Part shown: piece by piece, positions 1 to 8,777 of the stretch
Layout of the letters: each line of letters opens with the position of its first letter
Position numbering within the stretch: the stretch's first letter is position 1
Source: an uncultured Clostridia bacterium
GTDB taxonomy: Bacteria; Bacillota; Clostridia; TANB77; CAG-508
NCBI GenBank assembly: GCA_934183325.1
Contig: CAKPSH010000013.1
Coordinates: 1 to 39,465, forward strand
DNA: 39,465 nucleotides
Reading direction: 5' to 3'
Made by a program: the position numbers and the translations under genes
The notes under the pieces: generated by a model
Seen by the model: only the letters and a program-made list of their open reading frames with translations
Told to the model about the DNA's origin: nothing
The model's database searches: none

Positions 1-426
1 TCTCTAGTTTTTCTTGAACAATCTTTAACATATCTTTCATTAAACCATGTTGTTATTCCAATAGTATCATCTCTATCATTTAAAACATCATAAGTTCCAC
101 CCATTTCAGAAACTAATATTAAATTCTTTTGAATATTCTTAAACTCATCTATTAAAACTAATACTCGTCCGTTATGTCTTCCAATTCTTGATAAATCCTT
201 TGCTATGACTACATCAATTTTTCCTCCTTTTACTTTTTCAATCATTTTTGAAAATGCAGGTCTGTTAAAGGTATATCCCGAAACATTGTCATCTATGTAG
301 AAGTCTGAGATAGTCCAATTACGAGAAATTGCATAGTCTTGAATAATTCTTTTCTGTTCTTCAATACTTGCATAGTTTTCTTTATCTTCATCTCTAGACA
401 ATCTACAATATCCGTACAACTGTCAT
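1..426 (-). CDS. Large serine recombinase, N-terminal part (runs off the left edge; +1 frame break at codon 5)
   Basis: This is the catalytic N-terminus of a large serine site-specific recombinase (resolvase/invertase fold), which would cut and rejoin DNA through a 5' phosphoserine. Visible family motifs are YCRLSRDED with the nucleophilic Ser, SGYTFNRPAF, IDVVIAKDLSRIGRH, and NER..KDCSRKTR near the edge. About 135 residues lie inside the window; the zinc-ribbon and C-terminal parts are outside. The best start is ATG at 426, with GGAGG upstream, but that frame reads M-T-V-V-CGG and stops three codons later. Skipping the C at 414 gives M-T-V-V-G-Y-C-R-L-S, the expected start. The alternative is a TTG start at 419, which sits poorly relative to the ribosome site and has a stop immediately upstream. 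The gene follows a 71-residue partner gene, as in mobile elements. The family call is firm; the start is uncertain. Confidence 0.85.
411..414 (-). other. CGGA +1 frame-break site in the recombinase
   Basis: In the ATG(426) frame the fifth codon is CGG followed by A. Dropping the C makes the next codon GGA (Gly) and opens the frame to the window edge. An equally economical reading is an extra G at 418-420, giving V-Y-G-Y-C, so the exact extra base is less certain here than at the other three sites. Confidence 0.6.
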
Positions 427-466
427 TTTATCCTCCAAATCTCGCCTGATATTGCTTGTTTTCATG

Positions 467-682
467 TTAGCATACATTTTTGTTTAATTCCACTTGTTTC
501 GTAATTATTTTTTCAAGAATCTCGGGATAATTCTCTTTTCCAGTTACGAAAATAGCCACGCTATATTTTTCTTGTTTATACTTTTTAATTAAATCTTTTG
601 TTTCTTCTTTCTGGAGTTCTTCTTCTGTCAAATAAATTTGAACATACTTCGTGCCTTGTATTTCTGTATTTGTAATTTGCAT
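467..682 (-). CDS. Small protein preceding the serine recombinase
   Basis: This 71-residue acidic and basic protein starts MQITNTEIQG and contains YVQIYLTEEE followed by a KEETKDLIKKYK helix and a VAIFVTGKEN strand. From memory, small proteins of this style often sit directly ahead of large serine recombinases in Clostridial mobile elements, but I know no established function. A GGAG ribosome site precedes the ATG. The gene ends about 40 nt upstream of the recombinase start and points the same way, so the two are probably co-transcribed. It could be a recombination directionality or accessory factor; that is inference from position only. Confidence 0.7.
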   Translation of the reverse strand: MQITNTEIQGTKYVQIYLTEEELQKEETKDLIKKYKQEKYSVAIFVTGKENYPEILEKIITKQVELNKNVC

Positions 683-725
683 TACTTTTTAACTCCTTCA
701 TAACATTATTAATAAATATTATGCT

Positions 726-750
726 AAAAAGAGAATTGTTATCTCTTTTT
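726..750. terminator. Hairpin with flanking A/T runs between the ATPase and the recombinase module
   Basis: A perfect 9-bp stem (AAAAAGAGA / TCTCTTTTT) with a 7-nt loop could end transcription on either strand. It lies about 170 nt beyond the ATPase stop and just upstream of the recombinase module. I see nothing else interpretable in the rest of the 683-920 gap. Confidence 0.5.
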
Positions 751-920
751 ATTTAAAATTACAATATAGAAATACAGTAAAACTTTTTCATATTTGTCAA
801 ATTTCATTACTTCACATTTTCTTTATATAAAGCTAAAAAATTTATCATTTCCCACATTTTTAATTTTTTCAAATTTTTGCAGGAAGATAGAAACGTCCCC
901 AAAAATAAGAGTCTAAATTT

Positions 921-3528
921 CTATATCCATTCCTTATATTTCTTTATATAAATTTTCTTTGCATAGCTTGCTACAATACAATATAAGAATGTAACTCCAA
1001 ATATCATGAAAATATATTTTAATGCAATTGGTGCTAATCCTATTGCAACTCCCAGCGGCGTAAATGGTACTATAATGCCTATGATAATTAATAAAATTGA
1101 AGATATATAAACTGCTTTATGTGCATTACTTTGTATAAATGGTGTTTTCGCCGTTCTTATGATGTGCATTCCTATTAAATTTGATACTATACTGTATGTG
1201 AACCATATTGTTTGAAAGTGTGTAACATCTCTAACTGTGAAAACAAACCATAATAGTAAAAATACAACTATATCAAATAGTGAGCTTACAGGTCCCATAA
1301 AAAACATAAACCTTTTTAAGCTCTTTATATTTAATTTTTTTGGCTTTCTAATTAATTCTTTATCTACATTATCAAACGGAATTGTCATTTGACCAAAATC
1401 ATATAATAGTCCTTCTACTAATAATTGAATCGGTGTTTCAGGTAAAAATGGTAATATAATGCTTGCAATAATTACTGAAACTACTTCTCCAAAATTGAAA
1501 CTTGTTGCCATTTTTATATATTTCATTAAATTTACATATGTTTTTCTTCCGCTCTATTACACCATCTAATAGTACATTAAGGTCTTTTTCAAGTAATATA
1601 ATATCCGCAGTTTCTTTTGCTATATCAACTGCTGTATCAACAGAAATTCCAACATCAGAATTTGTTAACGCTGGACTATCGTTTATTCCATCTCCCATAT
1701 ATCCTACAACATTTCCATTTTGTTTCAAAACTCTAACAATCCTTGCTTTTTGTATTGGAGAAAGTTTTACAAATATATTATTTCTTTTTAATAATCTTGA
1801 TAATGCCATATCTGATAATGTATCTATTTTATTTCCTGCTATGATTTCTTTAGAATATATTCCTGCTTTGTTACAAACGCATCTTGTTACTTCAACATTA
1901 TCACCTGTAAGAACCATAACTCTTATTCCTGCATTATTTAAACCTTCTATTGCTTCTTTAGCACTTTCCTTTGGTGGATCAAGAAAACCAATAAAACCTA
2001 ATAAAGTCATGTCTTTTTCATCAGTGCTATTAAAATCTTTTTTATTAGTAGTTATAATTTTTTTACAAATAGCAACAACTCTAAAACCTTCCTCATTTAA
2101 GTTCTTACAAATTTTTCTCATGTTTTCCATTTTTTCATTTGTAAGTTTTACCGTTTGTCCATTATATTCAAATGTTGTACAAATATTTAGAATTTCTTCA
2201 ACAGCACCTTTGGTTATTAATTCATCTTTATTATCAATTTCTACTACTATAGATAAGCACCTACGAGAAAAGTCAAAAGGAATCTCATCTATTTTTTTAT
2301 ATTTTTCTACACTATTTTCAATTCCTACAGTTTTAGCTTTAGCAACTACTGCCTCGTCTATATTGCTTTTTAATCCTGTTTGCAAATAGGCATTTAAAAA
2401 GGCATACTTTAAAATGTTGAAGTCTTCTTCTCCATTTACATTTAAGTATTTTTCTAGAACAATCTTGTCTTCTGTTAATGTTCCTGTCTTATCTGTGCAG
2501 AATATGTTCATTGCTCCAAAATTCTGAATTGAATCTAACTTCTTAACAATAGTCTTCTTTTTTGACATTCTCACAGCACCTTTAGATAAACTTGAAGACA
2601 AAATAACAGGTAATAGTAGTGGTGTTATGCAAATGGCTATTGCAACAGAAAAAGTAAATGCTAGAATAATATCATGTTTTTCCACATTTATTAAAAATAC
2701 TATTGGAATCATAAAAATCATAATTCTAATTAATAATTTACTTATACTTTCAATTCCTTTTTGAAATGCTGTTTTTTCTTTTCCAGAAGTTACGGTATTT
2801 GCTATTTTTCCAAAATATGTTGAATCTCCAACTTTTATTACAACACCTTTTGCTGAACCAGATACAACATTTGTACCCATAAAACAGATATTATCAAAAT
2901 CTGATATACTGTCTAATTCTTCTTGATTATTTTCTAATTCAACGGTTTTCTTTATATTATCTGATTCTCCAGTTAATGAAGCCTGTCCTACATATAAGTC
3001 TTTTGATTCAATTATTCTTAAATCAGCTGGTATAATACTTCCAGCAGACAATAAAACAATATCTCCTAAGGTTACATTTTTCACTGGTATATTTATTTCT
3101 TTGTTATCTCTAATAACTGTAGTAGTTGTTTCAACTATCTTCCTTAATTTTTCTGCTGCTTTATTAGATCTATATGACTCAAAAAAGTCTAACAATGTAC
3201 TTGCTGTAACTAAAATTGCTATAACTATTATATTTGCATAACTTGGTTCTATTGCTAAATATATATCTGTATATATTAAGATAATTGAAATACCAATTAA
3301 AATGCAATTAAAAGGTGTTAGTAAACTTTGTAATAAATAATTATACCACTTCTTAGGTTTAGCCTTTTTTGTTTCGTTAAGACCAAATTTCTTAATATTA
3401 ACTTCCGCTTGTTTACTAGTAAGTCCTTCTTCATTTAAGTTATACTTTTTTAAAACTTCATCTCTTTGTGTAGTACTTTCTTCTTTATACATTTTTAACA
3501 CATCAACATTTTCTTTTGAATCACTCAT
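921..3528 (-). CDS. P-type Mg2+-transporting ATPase (MgtA/MgtB type), readable only with a +1 shift
   Basis: This ATP-driven cation importer of the P3B Mg2+ group would sit in the cell membrane. Domains in order are a cytoplasmic N-terminus, two membrane helices (about residues 65-115), the actuator loop with TGES (186-189), a helix pair (265-310), the phosphorylation site DKTGT (Asp346), the nucleotide domain, the hinge motif GDGINDSPAL, then six C-terminal helices. The first frame covers 659 codons and then reads CGG at 1551. Skipping that C gives V-I-E-G-R-K-T-Y-V-N-L-M-K-Y-I-K-M, the conserved run into the C-terminal membrane domain, and a total of 868 residues, normal for MgtA. Without the shift the protein gains 37 unrelated residues, stops near 1438 and lacks the last six helices. 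It is either a recoded gene or a recent pseudogene. Confidence 0.9.
1548..1551 (-). other. CGGA +1 frame-break site in the Mg2+ ATPase
   Basis: The zero frame reads GTA ATA GAG CGG. Removing the single C at 1551 gives GAG GGA AGA AAA ACA, matching the conserved V-I-E-G-R that precedes the C-terminal helices of this family. The position of the extra base is tightly fixed because both flanks match the family. Confidence 0.85.
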
Positions 3529-3718
3529 ATTTACACCTCTTTACAAAAATATATAAGCTAATTATAATAAATTTTCTAATATAATTAACAAAATTCCTAT
3601 TTTTTAATTTTATCATAATCAATCCTACATTCCAACAAATTACTATTTTTCTATTTCCATATAATACCACAATCTCATTTATTCTGTCAAAATTATCCGA
3701 GTTATATATTGACATATG

Positions 3719-3919
3719 TTATACAATATCGAGTGTTTCTGATATTTCCCCAAATTGTATGCTCATACGGGGGTAAAATCTCCGTGGATGTGAAAATAAA
3801 ACCACCCATTTTTTTCTATAATCTATTAACTTTATATTTCCCTGTGTAGTCTCAGCTTCAAATTCTGGAGCAAATTGTCCTATTTTTACATTACCATTCA
3901 TCATAATTTCATAATCCAT
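3719..3919 (-). pseudogene. Truncated peroxiredoxin (AhpC/TSA, 1-Cys type) remnant
   Basis: The first 45 or so residues are a good peroxiredoxin start: VKIGQFAPEFEAETTQGN, then a WVVLFSHP strand. The next residues should be the active site G-D-F-T-P-V-C. They can be read only by skipping the C of an in-frame CGG at 3784, and the peroxidatic Cys codon is then TGA. Reading on in the original frame after a one-base loss at that codon gives S-I-Q-F-G-E and a stop at 66 residues, against more than 200 in the family. I see no further peroxiredoxin sequence in any frame downstream. I therefore call it a decayed gene, with a selenocysteine reading considered and not favoured. It lies between the ATPase and a terminated orphan gene. 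Confidence 0.75.
3781..3784 (-). other. CGGA +1 frame-break site at the peroxiredoxin active site
   Basis: The zero frame reads CAT CCA CGG AGA. Dropping C3784 gives CAT CCA GGA GAT TTT ACC CCC GTA, that is H-P-G-D-F-T-P-V, the conserved active-site approach. The following codon is TGA where Cys is expected. Confidence 0.75.
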
Positions 3920-3940
3920 ATATCTTCCTTTCTAAACATA

Positions 3941-3968
3941 AAACTAGTGTAATAAATTACACTAGTTT
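3941..3968 (-). terminator. Hairpin after the 486-residue gene
   Basis: A perfect 12-bp stem (AAACTAGTGTAA / TTACACTAGTTT) with a 4-nt loop lies about 34 nt past the stop of the gene at 4002-5462, followed on the minus strand by a T-rich stretch. It probably ends that transcript before the peroxiredoxin remnant. Confidence 0.7.
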
Positions 3969-4001
3969 GTTTATATATATTATGAAATTTTAATTTTTTG
4001 G

Positions 4002-5462
4002 TTACATTTTTTTCTTTTTACATATTCTGTTTTGAATTTCAATAATTTTTTTATGTAATAATGGACTCTTTTTTTCTTGCTTTTCCTTAGCTGATTTTTC
4101 TAATTTTATTTTTTCTTCTTCTAATATCTTTTTTCTCTCTTCATCTGCACAGATATAATCTCTATAAATAAGTGCTAATATAACTTTAGTTTTTCTATCA
4201 ATTTTCTGTTCCTTTAATTTAACATTTGGATTAATACTTGATTTTTTCTTATCATCTCTATTTCTCTCAATAAATTCTATAATTTGAGAATTCACTTTTT
4301 CTCTCATTTTTCTAGTCATCATTTTTATAATGTCACTAACTTCTCTATATGTTCTTTTTTGTTCATTCGTTAATTTTATTTTATTTTTACTCTCTTGTAA
4401 ACTTAATTTATAAAGTTCTTCTCTTGTATTATAAAGTTCATCAACCTGAATCTCACTATAAAATTTTTTTAAATCCTCAAGTGTTACTAAACAGTTATTA
4501 TCATCTTCAACATATTTATTTTTTGTATATATTTTTATTCCTGCTTTTTCAAGCATCTCATCAACCACTAATTGCTCACTTGGTTCCAACTCTTTCATTT
4601 CGATATCATCAATTAATTTACTTTTACTTTCAACTCCTATACTAAATAATAATTTTTCAAATTCATTTACAGGTATAGCATTTGCAACTATTAAAGATAA
4701 TTTGTCCTCCATAATTCTTCCATCTAAAAAAGCTTTAACCAATTCATCTTCTTTTAACATTTCTATATTTTTTTCTGCCTTGATTGGAATCATAGTCTTA
4801 GCATATAATTTCAAAGTTTTCTTATCTTCTTCTTGTAAATTTTCTTCTCTCTTGTCTATTATATTTTTTATATATAATGTTGAATCTATTTTTTTAATGA
4901 TTTGTGTTATATCTTCAGTAGATATTTTATCAATATTTGTCTTCAAAATTCTAATAACATTTTCAAATAATATTCTTTCATAAGATAAATTTTCATAATT
5001 GTTCAATACTTTATTTAATTTTTTATCTTGACTTATACTATTTCTTTCTATTATTTTTATATATTCTTCCCTATTTTTTTGGTATTCCAAACATTCAAAA
5101 ATCATTTCTATTTCTTTGCTATGTCTAACTCTAAAAATCAATCTGTTTTCGTAATGAGCTAAATTATTTATTATTAATAAAACTATATCTTGTAATTCCT
5201 GTATTTTTCCAAATATTTTTTGTTTTTCAATTATCTTTATAAAACAAATTTTTAGTTTTTCTGAAATTTCACTTTGTTTTTTATCATTTTTTCTCTTTAT
5301 TAAATATTTTTCTAATAATATGTTTAATTTTTCCTGAAATAATTTAAATAATTCTATATTATCTATAATTTTCTTTATTAACTCATCATCACAAAGAGTA
5401 TCTAAATCATTTAATACTATATTTATGTTATTAATTAATTCTTCTTCATTTAAATTTATCAT
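4002..5462 (-). CDS. Unknown 486-residue charged, mostly helical protein
   Basis: I do not recognise this protein. It is rich in Lys, Glu, Ile and Leu with no signal peptide or membrane segment, and long stretches look helical or coiled-coil, for example around residues 30-90 and the Lys/Glu-rich C-terminus after about residue 440. A middle segment reading ELEPSEQLVVDEMLEKAGI looks more globular. No nucleotide-binding, protease or nucleic-acid motif is evident. A GGAG ribosome site precedes the ATG. It appears to be a single-gene unit closed by the hairpin at 3941-3968, and base and codon use match the AT-rich background. A structural or scaffold role is possible, but nothing in the sequence decides it. 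Confidence 0.75.
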   Translation of the reverse strand: MINLNEEELINNINIVLNDLDTLCDDELIKKIIDNIELFKLFQEKLNILLEKYLIKRKNDKKQSEISEKLKICFIKIIEKQKIFGKIQELQDIVLLIINNLAHYENRLIFRVRHSKEIEMIFECLEYQKNREEYIKIIERNSISQDKKLNKVLNNYENLSYERILFENVIRILKTNIDKISTEDITQIIKKIDSTLYIKNIIDKREENLQEEDKKTLKLYAKTMIPIKAEKNIEMLKEDELVKAFLDGRIMEDKLSLIVANAIPVNEFEKLLFSIGVESKSKLIDDIEMKELEPSEQLVVDEMLEKAGIKIYTKNKYVEDDNNCLVTLEDLKKFYSEIQVDELYNTREELYKLSLQESKNKIKLTNEQKRTYREVSDIIKMMTRKMREKVNSQIIEFIERNRDDKKKSSINPNVKLKEQKIDRKTKVILALIYRDYICADEERKKILEEEKIKLEKSAKEKQEKKSPLLHKKIIEIQNRICKKKKM

Positions 5463-5591
5463 CGATTTTCTACTCCTTATTTATACTCTTTGGTTTTAAA
5501 TACTTATATATTATATAATAGAATAAAATTAACATATTTTCAATAATTTTTTATGTTTTGTAATATATTTGTAATATTTTTGCAAAAAGAA

Positions 5592-5614
5592 AAAAGAGTG
5601 TTAATCACTCTTTT
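5592..5614 (-). terminator. Terminator of the HAD phosphatase gene
   Basis: A 9-bp stem (AAAAGAGTG / CACTCTTTT) overlaps the stop codon of the gene at 5613-6431 and is followed on the minus strand by TTCTTTTT, a typical intrinsic terminator. Confidence 0.8.
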
Positions 5615-6431
5615 ACATATATCTATTTATAAAATCAGCAACACCATTTTCGTCATTTGATAAAGTTATATAATTTGCTATCTTTTTCAGATCTTCATCT
5701 GCATTTTTCATTGCTACCGTTTTCCCACAACTATTGAACATAGTTATATCATTTATTCTATCTCCAAAGCAAATTGTATCTTCTTTTTTTATATTCATAG
5801 CTTCTAAGAATTTATTTATTGCAATTCCTTTATCTGTAGAGCAACTATTTATAAAAATATAATATGGTTCTTTTGAATTATAATTTGCTCTAATATAATC
5901 CTTGCTATAATTCGCGATTTTTATTTGCTTATGCTCATTAATAAATTCTTCACACTTTTTCATATCCTCATATTTATTGCTATTTACTATAACTTGAAAA
6001 ATTTCTTTATCCTTTAGCTCTTCTACATTTCTTATTATATTTTTATCTTTATACATATCACTACAAAACATGTCATTACCATATTGCGTATCTTTTCCAT
6101 TCAATATCAATTCTAATTTATTTTTTTCACAGTATGTCCAAATTTTCTTTAAAACATCATATTGAATATCATCTTTATAGAAGTTTTCATTTGTTTTATA
6201 ATTATATATTTGTGCACCATTTGATGAAATTGCATAATCCGAAGCCAGGGCTTTTTTACTAAACTCACATACATCTTTATTACTTCTTCCAGAACACAAT
6301 ACAACATAAATTCCTTTATCCTTCATTTTTTGTATTGGTACTTTTGTATCTTCCGTAATTTCCCATTTGCTGTTTGCTAAGGTTCCATCTATGTCTAGAA
6401 ATACAGCTTTAATATTTTTTAATTCATTCAT
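5613..6431 (-). CDS. HAD-superfamily hydrolase, Cof/YidA type
   Basis: This 272-residue cytoplasmic phosphatase would act on small phosphorylated sugars or cofactors. HAD motifs are clear: motif I FLDIDGTLANS (nucleophile Asp and general acid Asp near residues 12-14), motif II LCSGRS, and motif IV GDRINDITMF close to the C-terminus, with the Cof-type cap between motifs II and III. Length is normal for the group. Substrate cannot be predicted. The gene stands alone with its own terminator, and the next gene upstream is a separate GC-richer unit on the same strand. Confidence 0.9.
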   Translation of the reverse strand: MNELKNIKAVFLDIDGTLANSKWEITEDTKVPIQKMKDKGIYVVLCSGRSNKDVCEFSKKALASDYAISSNGAQIYNYKTNENFYKDDIQYDVLKKIWTYCEKNKLELILNGKDTQYGNDMFCSDMYKDKNIIRNVEELKDKEIFQVIVNSNKYEDMKKCEEFINEHKQIKIANYSKDYIRANYNSKEPYYIFINSCSTDKGIAINKFLEAMNIKKEDTICFGDRINDITMFNSCGKTVAMKNADEDLKKIANYITLSNDENGVADFINRYM

Positions 6432-6616
6432 TTATTCTTTTTTTCTCCTATTAAAAAACATAATGTTTATTTCACTGCATAAATATATTATGAAAAATCT
6501 TGTTAACATCTTTTTTATTTTAACATATTTATGCAAATTTTGCAATATTTCATAAAAACAAGCCTGATATTTTCCTTATTATAAAATTCTATCACAATTC
6601 TATTATATGAAAACCA

Positions 6617-6643
6617 AAGGAGGACTGCAAAGCAGTCCTCCTT
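6617..6643 (-). terminator. Strong GC-rich hairpin ending the small cassette
   Basis: A perfect 12-bp stem (AAGGAGGACTGC / GCAGTCCTCCTT) with a 3-nt loop is followed on the minus strand by TTGGTTTTC. A second perfect 9-bp stem (CTAGTGAAC / GTTCACTAG, 6656-6681) lies just before it and covers the stop codon of the 29-residue frame. Confidence 0.75.
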
Positions 6644-6655
6644 GTGCTTGGAATG

Positions 6656-6745
6656 CTAGTGAACATCTCTAGGTTCACTAGACGGTGTAGGCTGAGAGGT
6701 CGGCATGCCATCTGTGTCAAATCCACCAATCAAAAATCCCAACAT
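6656..6745 (-). CDS. Small 29-residue frame in a GC-richer cassette (possibly a structured RNA)
   Basis: A short frame starts MLGFLIGGFD and ends SSEPRDVH. It has a ribosome site (AAGAAGGA) 8 nt ahead of the ATG and a consensus promoter at 6794-6822. The first nine residues are hydrophobic and the rest is polar and Pro/Ser/Thr-rich. I recognise no family. The unit has its own terminator at 6617-6643 and is richer in G and C than its neighbours. The leader (roughly 6752-6792) can fold into a hairpin, and the stop codon lies in another. The transcript may therefore be a regulatory RNA, a peptide, or both. Promoter, SD and terminator together make transcription likely; translation is less certain. 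Confidence 0.55.
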   Translation of the reverse strand: MLGFLIGGFDTDGMPTSQPTPSSEPRDVH

Positions 6746-6793
6746 TGTAATTCCTTCTTTCTATACATCCCTTTCAGGATTTATTATGTATAT

Positions 6794-6822
6794 ATTATAT
6801 TTTCAAAATCCGTGTAAGTCAA
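6794..6822 (-). promoter_or_regulatory. Promoter of the 29-residue cassette
   Basis: On the minus strand TTGACT (6822-6817), a 17-nt spacer and TATAAT (6799-6794) form a near-consensus housekeeping promoter about 50 nt upstream of the small ATG. Confidence 0.75.
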
Positions 6823-6845
6823 CTCTTTCTAAGGTAAATCGTATC

Positions 6846-7721
6846 TCACAAAATGACATCTCTTTTCATTTTTTTATTTTTTTCGACACCAATTCCTATA
6901 AATTTTTCTTTATCGTCATAGATTTTATATATTCCATCTTTCTTATCTATATCAATTTTTACACCATTCAAAAATTTTTCTAATTCTTTTTCTTGCAATT
7001 TTATTATTTCTTTCCCTTCAAAAAGTTTTTCTATACTTATAATATGATTTCTTAAATATTCCATATTGTTTTTATTTTCTTTTAGCTCGTTTATCTTTAC
7101 TGATTGTTCGATATTAAATTCTCCAACTTGTATCCTATTTAATTCTTTCATAAATCCAATTGTTCCTAGTCTCTCTGCAATATCCTCACATAAAGTTCTT
7201 ATATATGTTCCTTTGGAGCACTCTACTCTAAATTTAATTTGCTTTTCTATTAAACTTATTTCAATCAAATTCATATTATATATTTCAATATTTCTTATTG
7301 GTATTTCAACTTTTTTTCCTTCTCTTGCATAATCATATAATTTTCTTCCATCTACTTTTATTGCAGAATACATTGGAGGAGTTTGACTTTGTTTTCCTAT
7401 AAAACTTGATAATACCTTATTTACATTTTCTTCTTCCATTGTATCATTACTTACTTCTATTTTTTCTAGTATGCTTCCTTCTCCATCTCCCGTTTCTGTT
7501 TTCATTCCTAGTTGCAGTACTGCCTCATAAATCTTATCGTGATTTATAAGATATTTTGATATTTTTGTTCCTTTTCCAATTAATATTGGAAGCACACCTG
7601 TTGCATTCGGATCAAGAGTTCCAGTATGTCCTACCTTTTCATTAAGCGTATGTTTAACAATTTGAACAACATCATTTGAAGTAAATTGTTTTTCTTTATT
7701 TATAATAATTATTCCATCCAT
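6846..7721 (-). CDS. truB: tRNA pseudouridine(55) synthase TruB
   Basis: TruB makes pseudouridine at position 55 in the T-loop of tRNAs. The start motif MDGIIIINKEK, the catalytic stretch GHTGTLDPNATGVLP (the Asp is the nucleophile) and the later SKGTYIRTL segment are characteristic. I place the start at the ATG at 7721, not the TTG nine bases upstream, because AAGGA sits at the right distance only for the ATG. The length is 291 residues, normal for the family. It is the last gene of the rimP-nusA-infB-rbfA-nrnA-truB cluster, separated from nrnA by a hairpin. Confidence 0.96.
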   Translation of the reverse strand: MDGIIIINKEKQFTSNDVVQIVKHTLNEKVGHTGTLDPNATGVLPILIGKGTKISKYLINHDKIYEAVLQLGMKTETGDGEGSILEKIEVSNDTMEEENVNKVLSSFIGKQSQTPPMYSAIKVDGRKLYDYAREGKKVEIPIRNIEIYNMNLIEISLIEKQIKFRVECSKGTYIRTLCEDIAERLGTIGFMKELNRIQVGEFNIEQSVKINELKENKNNMEYLRNHIISIEKLFEGKEIIKLQEKELEKFLNGVKIDIDKKDGIYKIYDDKEKFIGIGVEKNKKMKRDVIL

Positions 7722-7749
7722 ATTGTACAATTCCTTTCCATATAAAATT

Positions 7750-7771
7750 AGGTTGCTTCTAAAAGCAACCT
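7750..7771 (-). terminator. Hairpin between nrnA and truB
   Basis: A 9-bp stem (AGGTTGCTT / AAGCAACCT), extendable to 14 bp with one mismatch, begins a few bases past the nrnA stop and is followed on the minus strand by AATTTTATAT. It may partly terminate the operon before truB or mark an mRNA processing site. Confidence 0.6.
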
Positions 7772-7775
7772 GATT

Positions 7776-8729
7776 TTATTTTAAATATGTTTTTATATGA
7801 TTTACTATCTTTTCCCTTGCTTCTTCTAATTCCATATTTATCGTACAACCTGCTGCATGAAAATGTCCTCCACCATTAAACATTATACAAGCATCTGATA
7901 CATTAACATAACTATTTGAACGTAAAGAAGCTTTAAATGATCCATTTTCAATTTCTCTTAAGAATATTGAAACTTCAACACCTTCAATATCTCTACCAAT
8001 ATCAACAAGACCTTCATGATCTCCTTCTTCTGCATTTACCTCTTCTAAATCATTTTTTGTTATATAAGAAAATGTTATTTTTCCATCCTCTAAAAATTCC
8101 ATTCTATCTATTACTTTTTTAGAAAGTAAATAATTTGCCTTTGTTTTAATTTGCATTACTCTCTTATAAGTATCTGATACATTTACACCTTTCCTTAATA
8201 AATCTGCAACAAACTCAAATGTCTCTGTTGTTACACCTGCATATTTAAATCCTCCTGTATCAGTTATTATTCCTGTTAAAAGACATGTTCCTATATCCTT
8301 ATTTATCTCTATTCCTAATTTATTTAATACAATTATTAAAATTTGTGCACAAGCTGGTGCAACTGGATCCACATAATTATAATCAGCAAACATTTTATTA
8401 CTTCCATGATGATCTATACATATTGATGCTTTAGCATTTTCAAAGCATGGTTCATATCCAGCTAATCTCTTTGTGTCTGTACAATCTAGTGCAATACCTA
8501 AATCATATTGAATGTTTCTGCCTTCTTTTTTTATCTCATCTGCTCCTGGTAGAAATTTAAATGTTCGTGCAAATGTTGGTATTACAACATCAACTTCTTT
8601 TCCTATACTTTTTAATGCTAGCATCATTGCTAAACTGCTGCCAATTGCATCTCCATCTGGAGATTCATGAGTTTCTATTATAATTGTTTTTGCATTATCT
8701 ATCTCGTTTTTTATATCATCTAAAGTCAT
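7776..8729 (-). CDS. nrnA: DHH-family phosphoesterase, NrnA-like nanoRNase
   Basis: This DHH/DHHA1 protein would hydrolyse short oligoribonucleotides or pAp using Mn2+. Motifs seen are HESPDGDAIGSS near the N-terminus, a DCTD segment, the signature DHHGSN, and the C-terminal DHHA1 motif GGGHFHAAGC. I start at the ATG at 8729 (MTLDDIKN) because the GAGGAG ribosome site lies inside the longer GTG-initiated frame; this gives 317 residues. It sits between rbfA and truB, as in many Clostridia. A related DHH specificity cannot be excluded. Confidence 0.9.
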   Translation of the reverse strand: MTLDDIKNEIDNAKTIIIETHESPDGDAIGSSLAMMLALKSIGKEVDVVIPTFARTFKFLPGADEIKKEGRNIQYDLGIALDCTDTKRLAGYEPCFENAKASICIDHHGSNKMFADYNYVDPVAPACAQILIIVLNKLGIEINKDIGTCLLTGIITDTGGFKYAGVTTETFEFVADLLRKGVNVSDTYKRVMQIKTKANYLLSKKVIDRMEFLEDGKITFSYITKNDLEEVNAEEGDHEGLVDIGRDIEGVEVSIFLREIENGSFKASLRSNSYVNVSDACIMFNGGGHFHAAGCTINMELEEAREKIVNHIKTYLK

Positions 8730-8777
8730 TATTTTTCTCCTCTTCACACTAAAAATTTCATTTATTTATAATAAATT

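Noticed and set aside
880..920. GGGGACGTTTC-like stretch (minus strand) just past the ATPase stop
   Set aside because: It looks like a fragment of a dispersed element, but with one copy in the window and no inverted partner I cannot support a repeat or insertion end.
3521..3715. 64-residue frame between the ATPase and the peroxiredoxin remnant
   Set aside because: It has no proper ribosome site, no recognisable motif and an implausible composition; it overlaps the ATPase start and is probably non-coding or debris.
3719..3784. Selenocysteine peroxiredoxin reading of the TGA
   Set aside because: The sequence after TGA does not resemble a peroxiredoxin and the gene ends early; no convincing SECIS-type hairpin at the expected distance.
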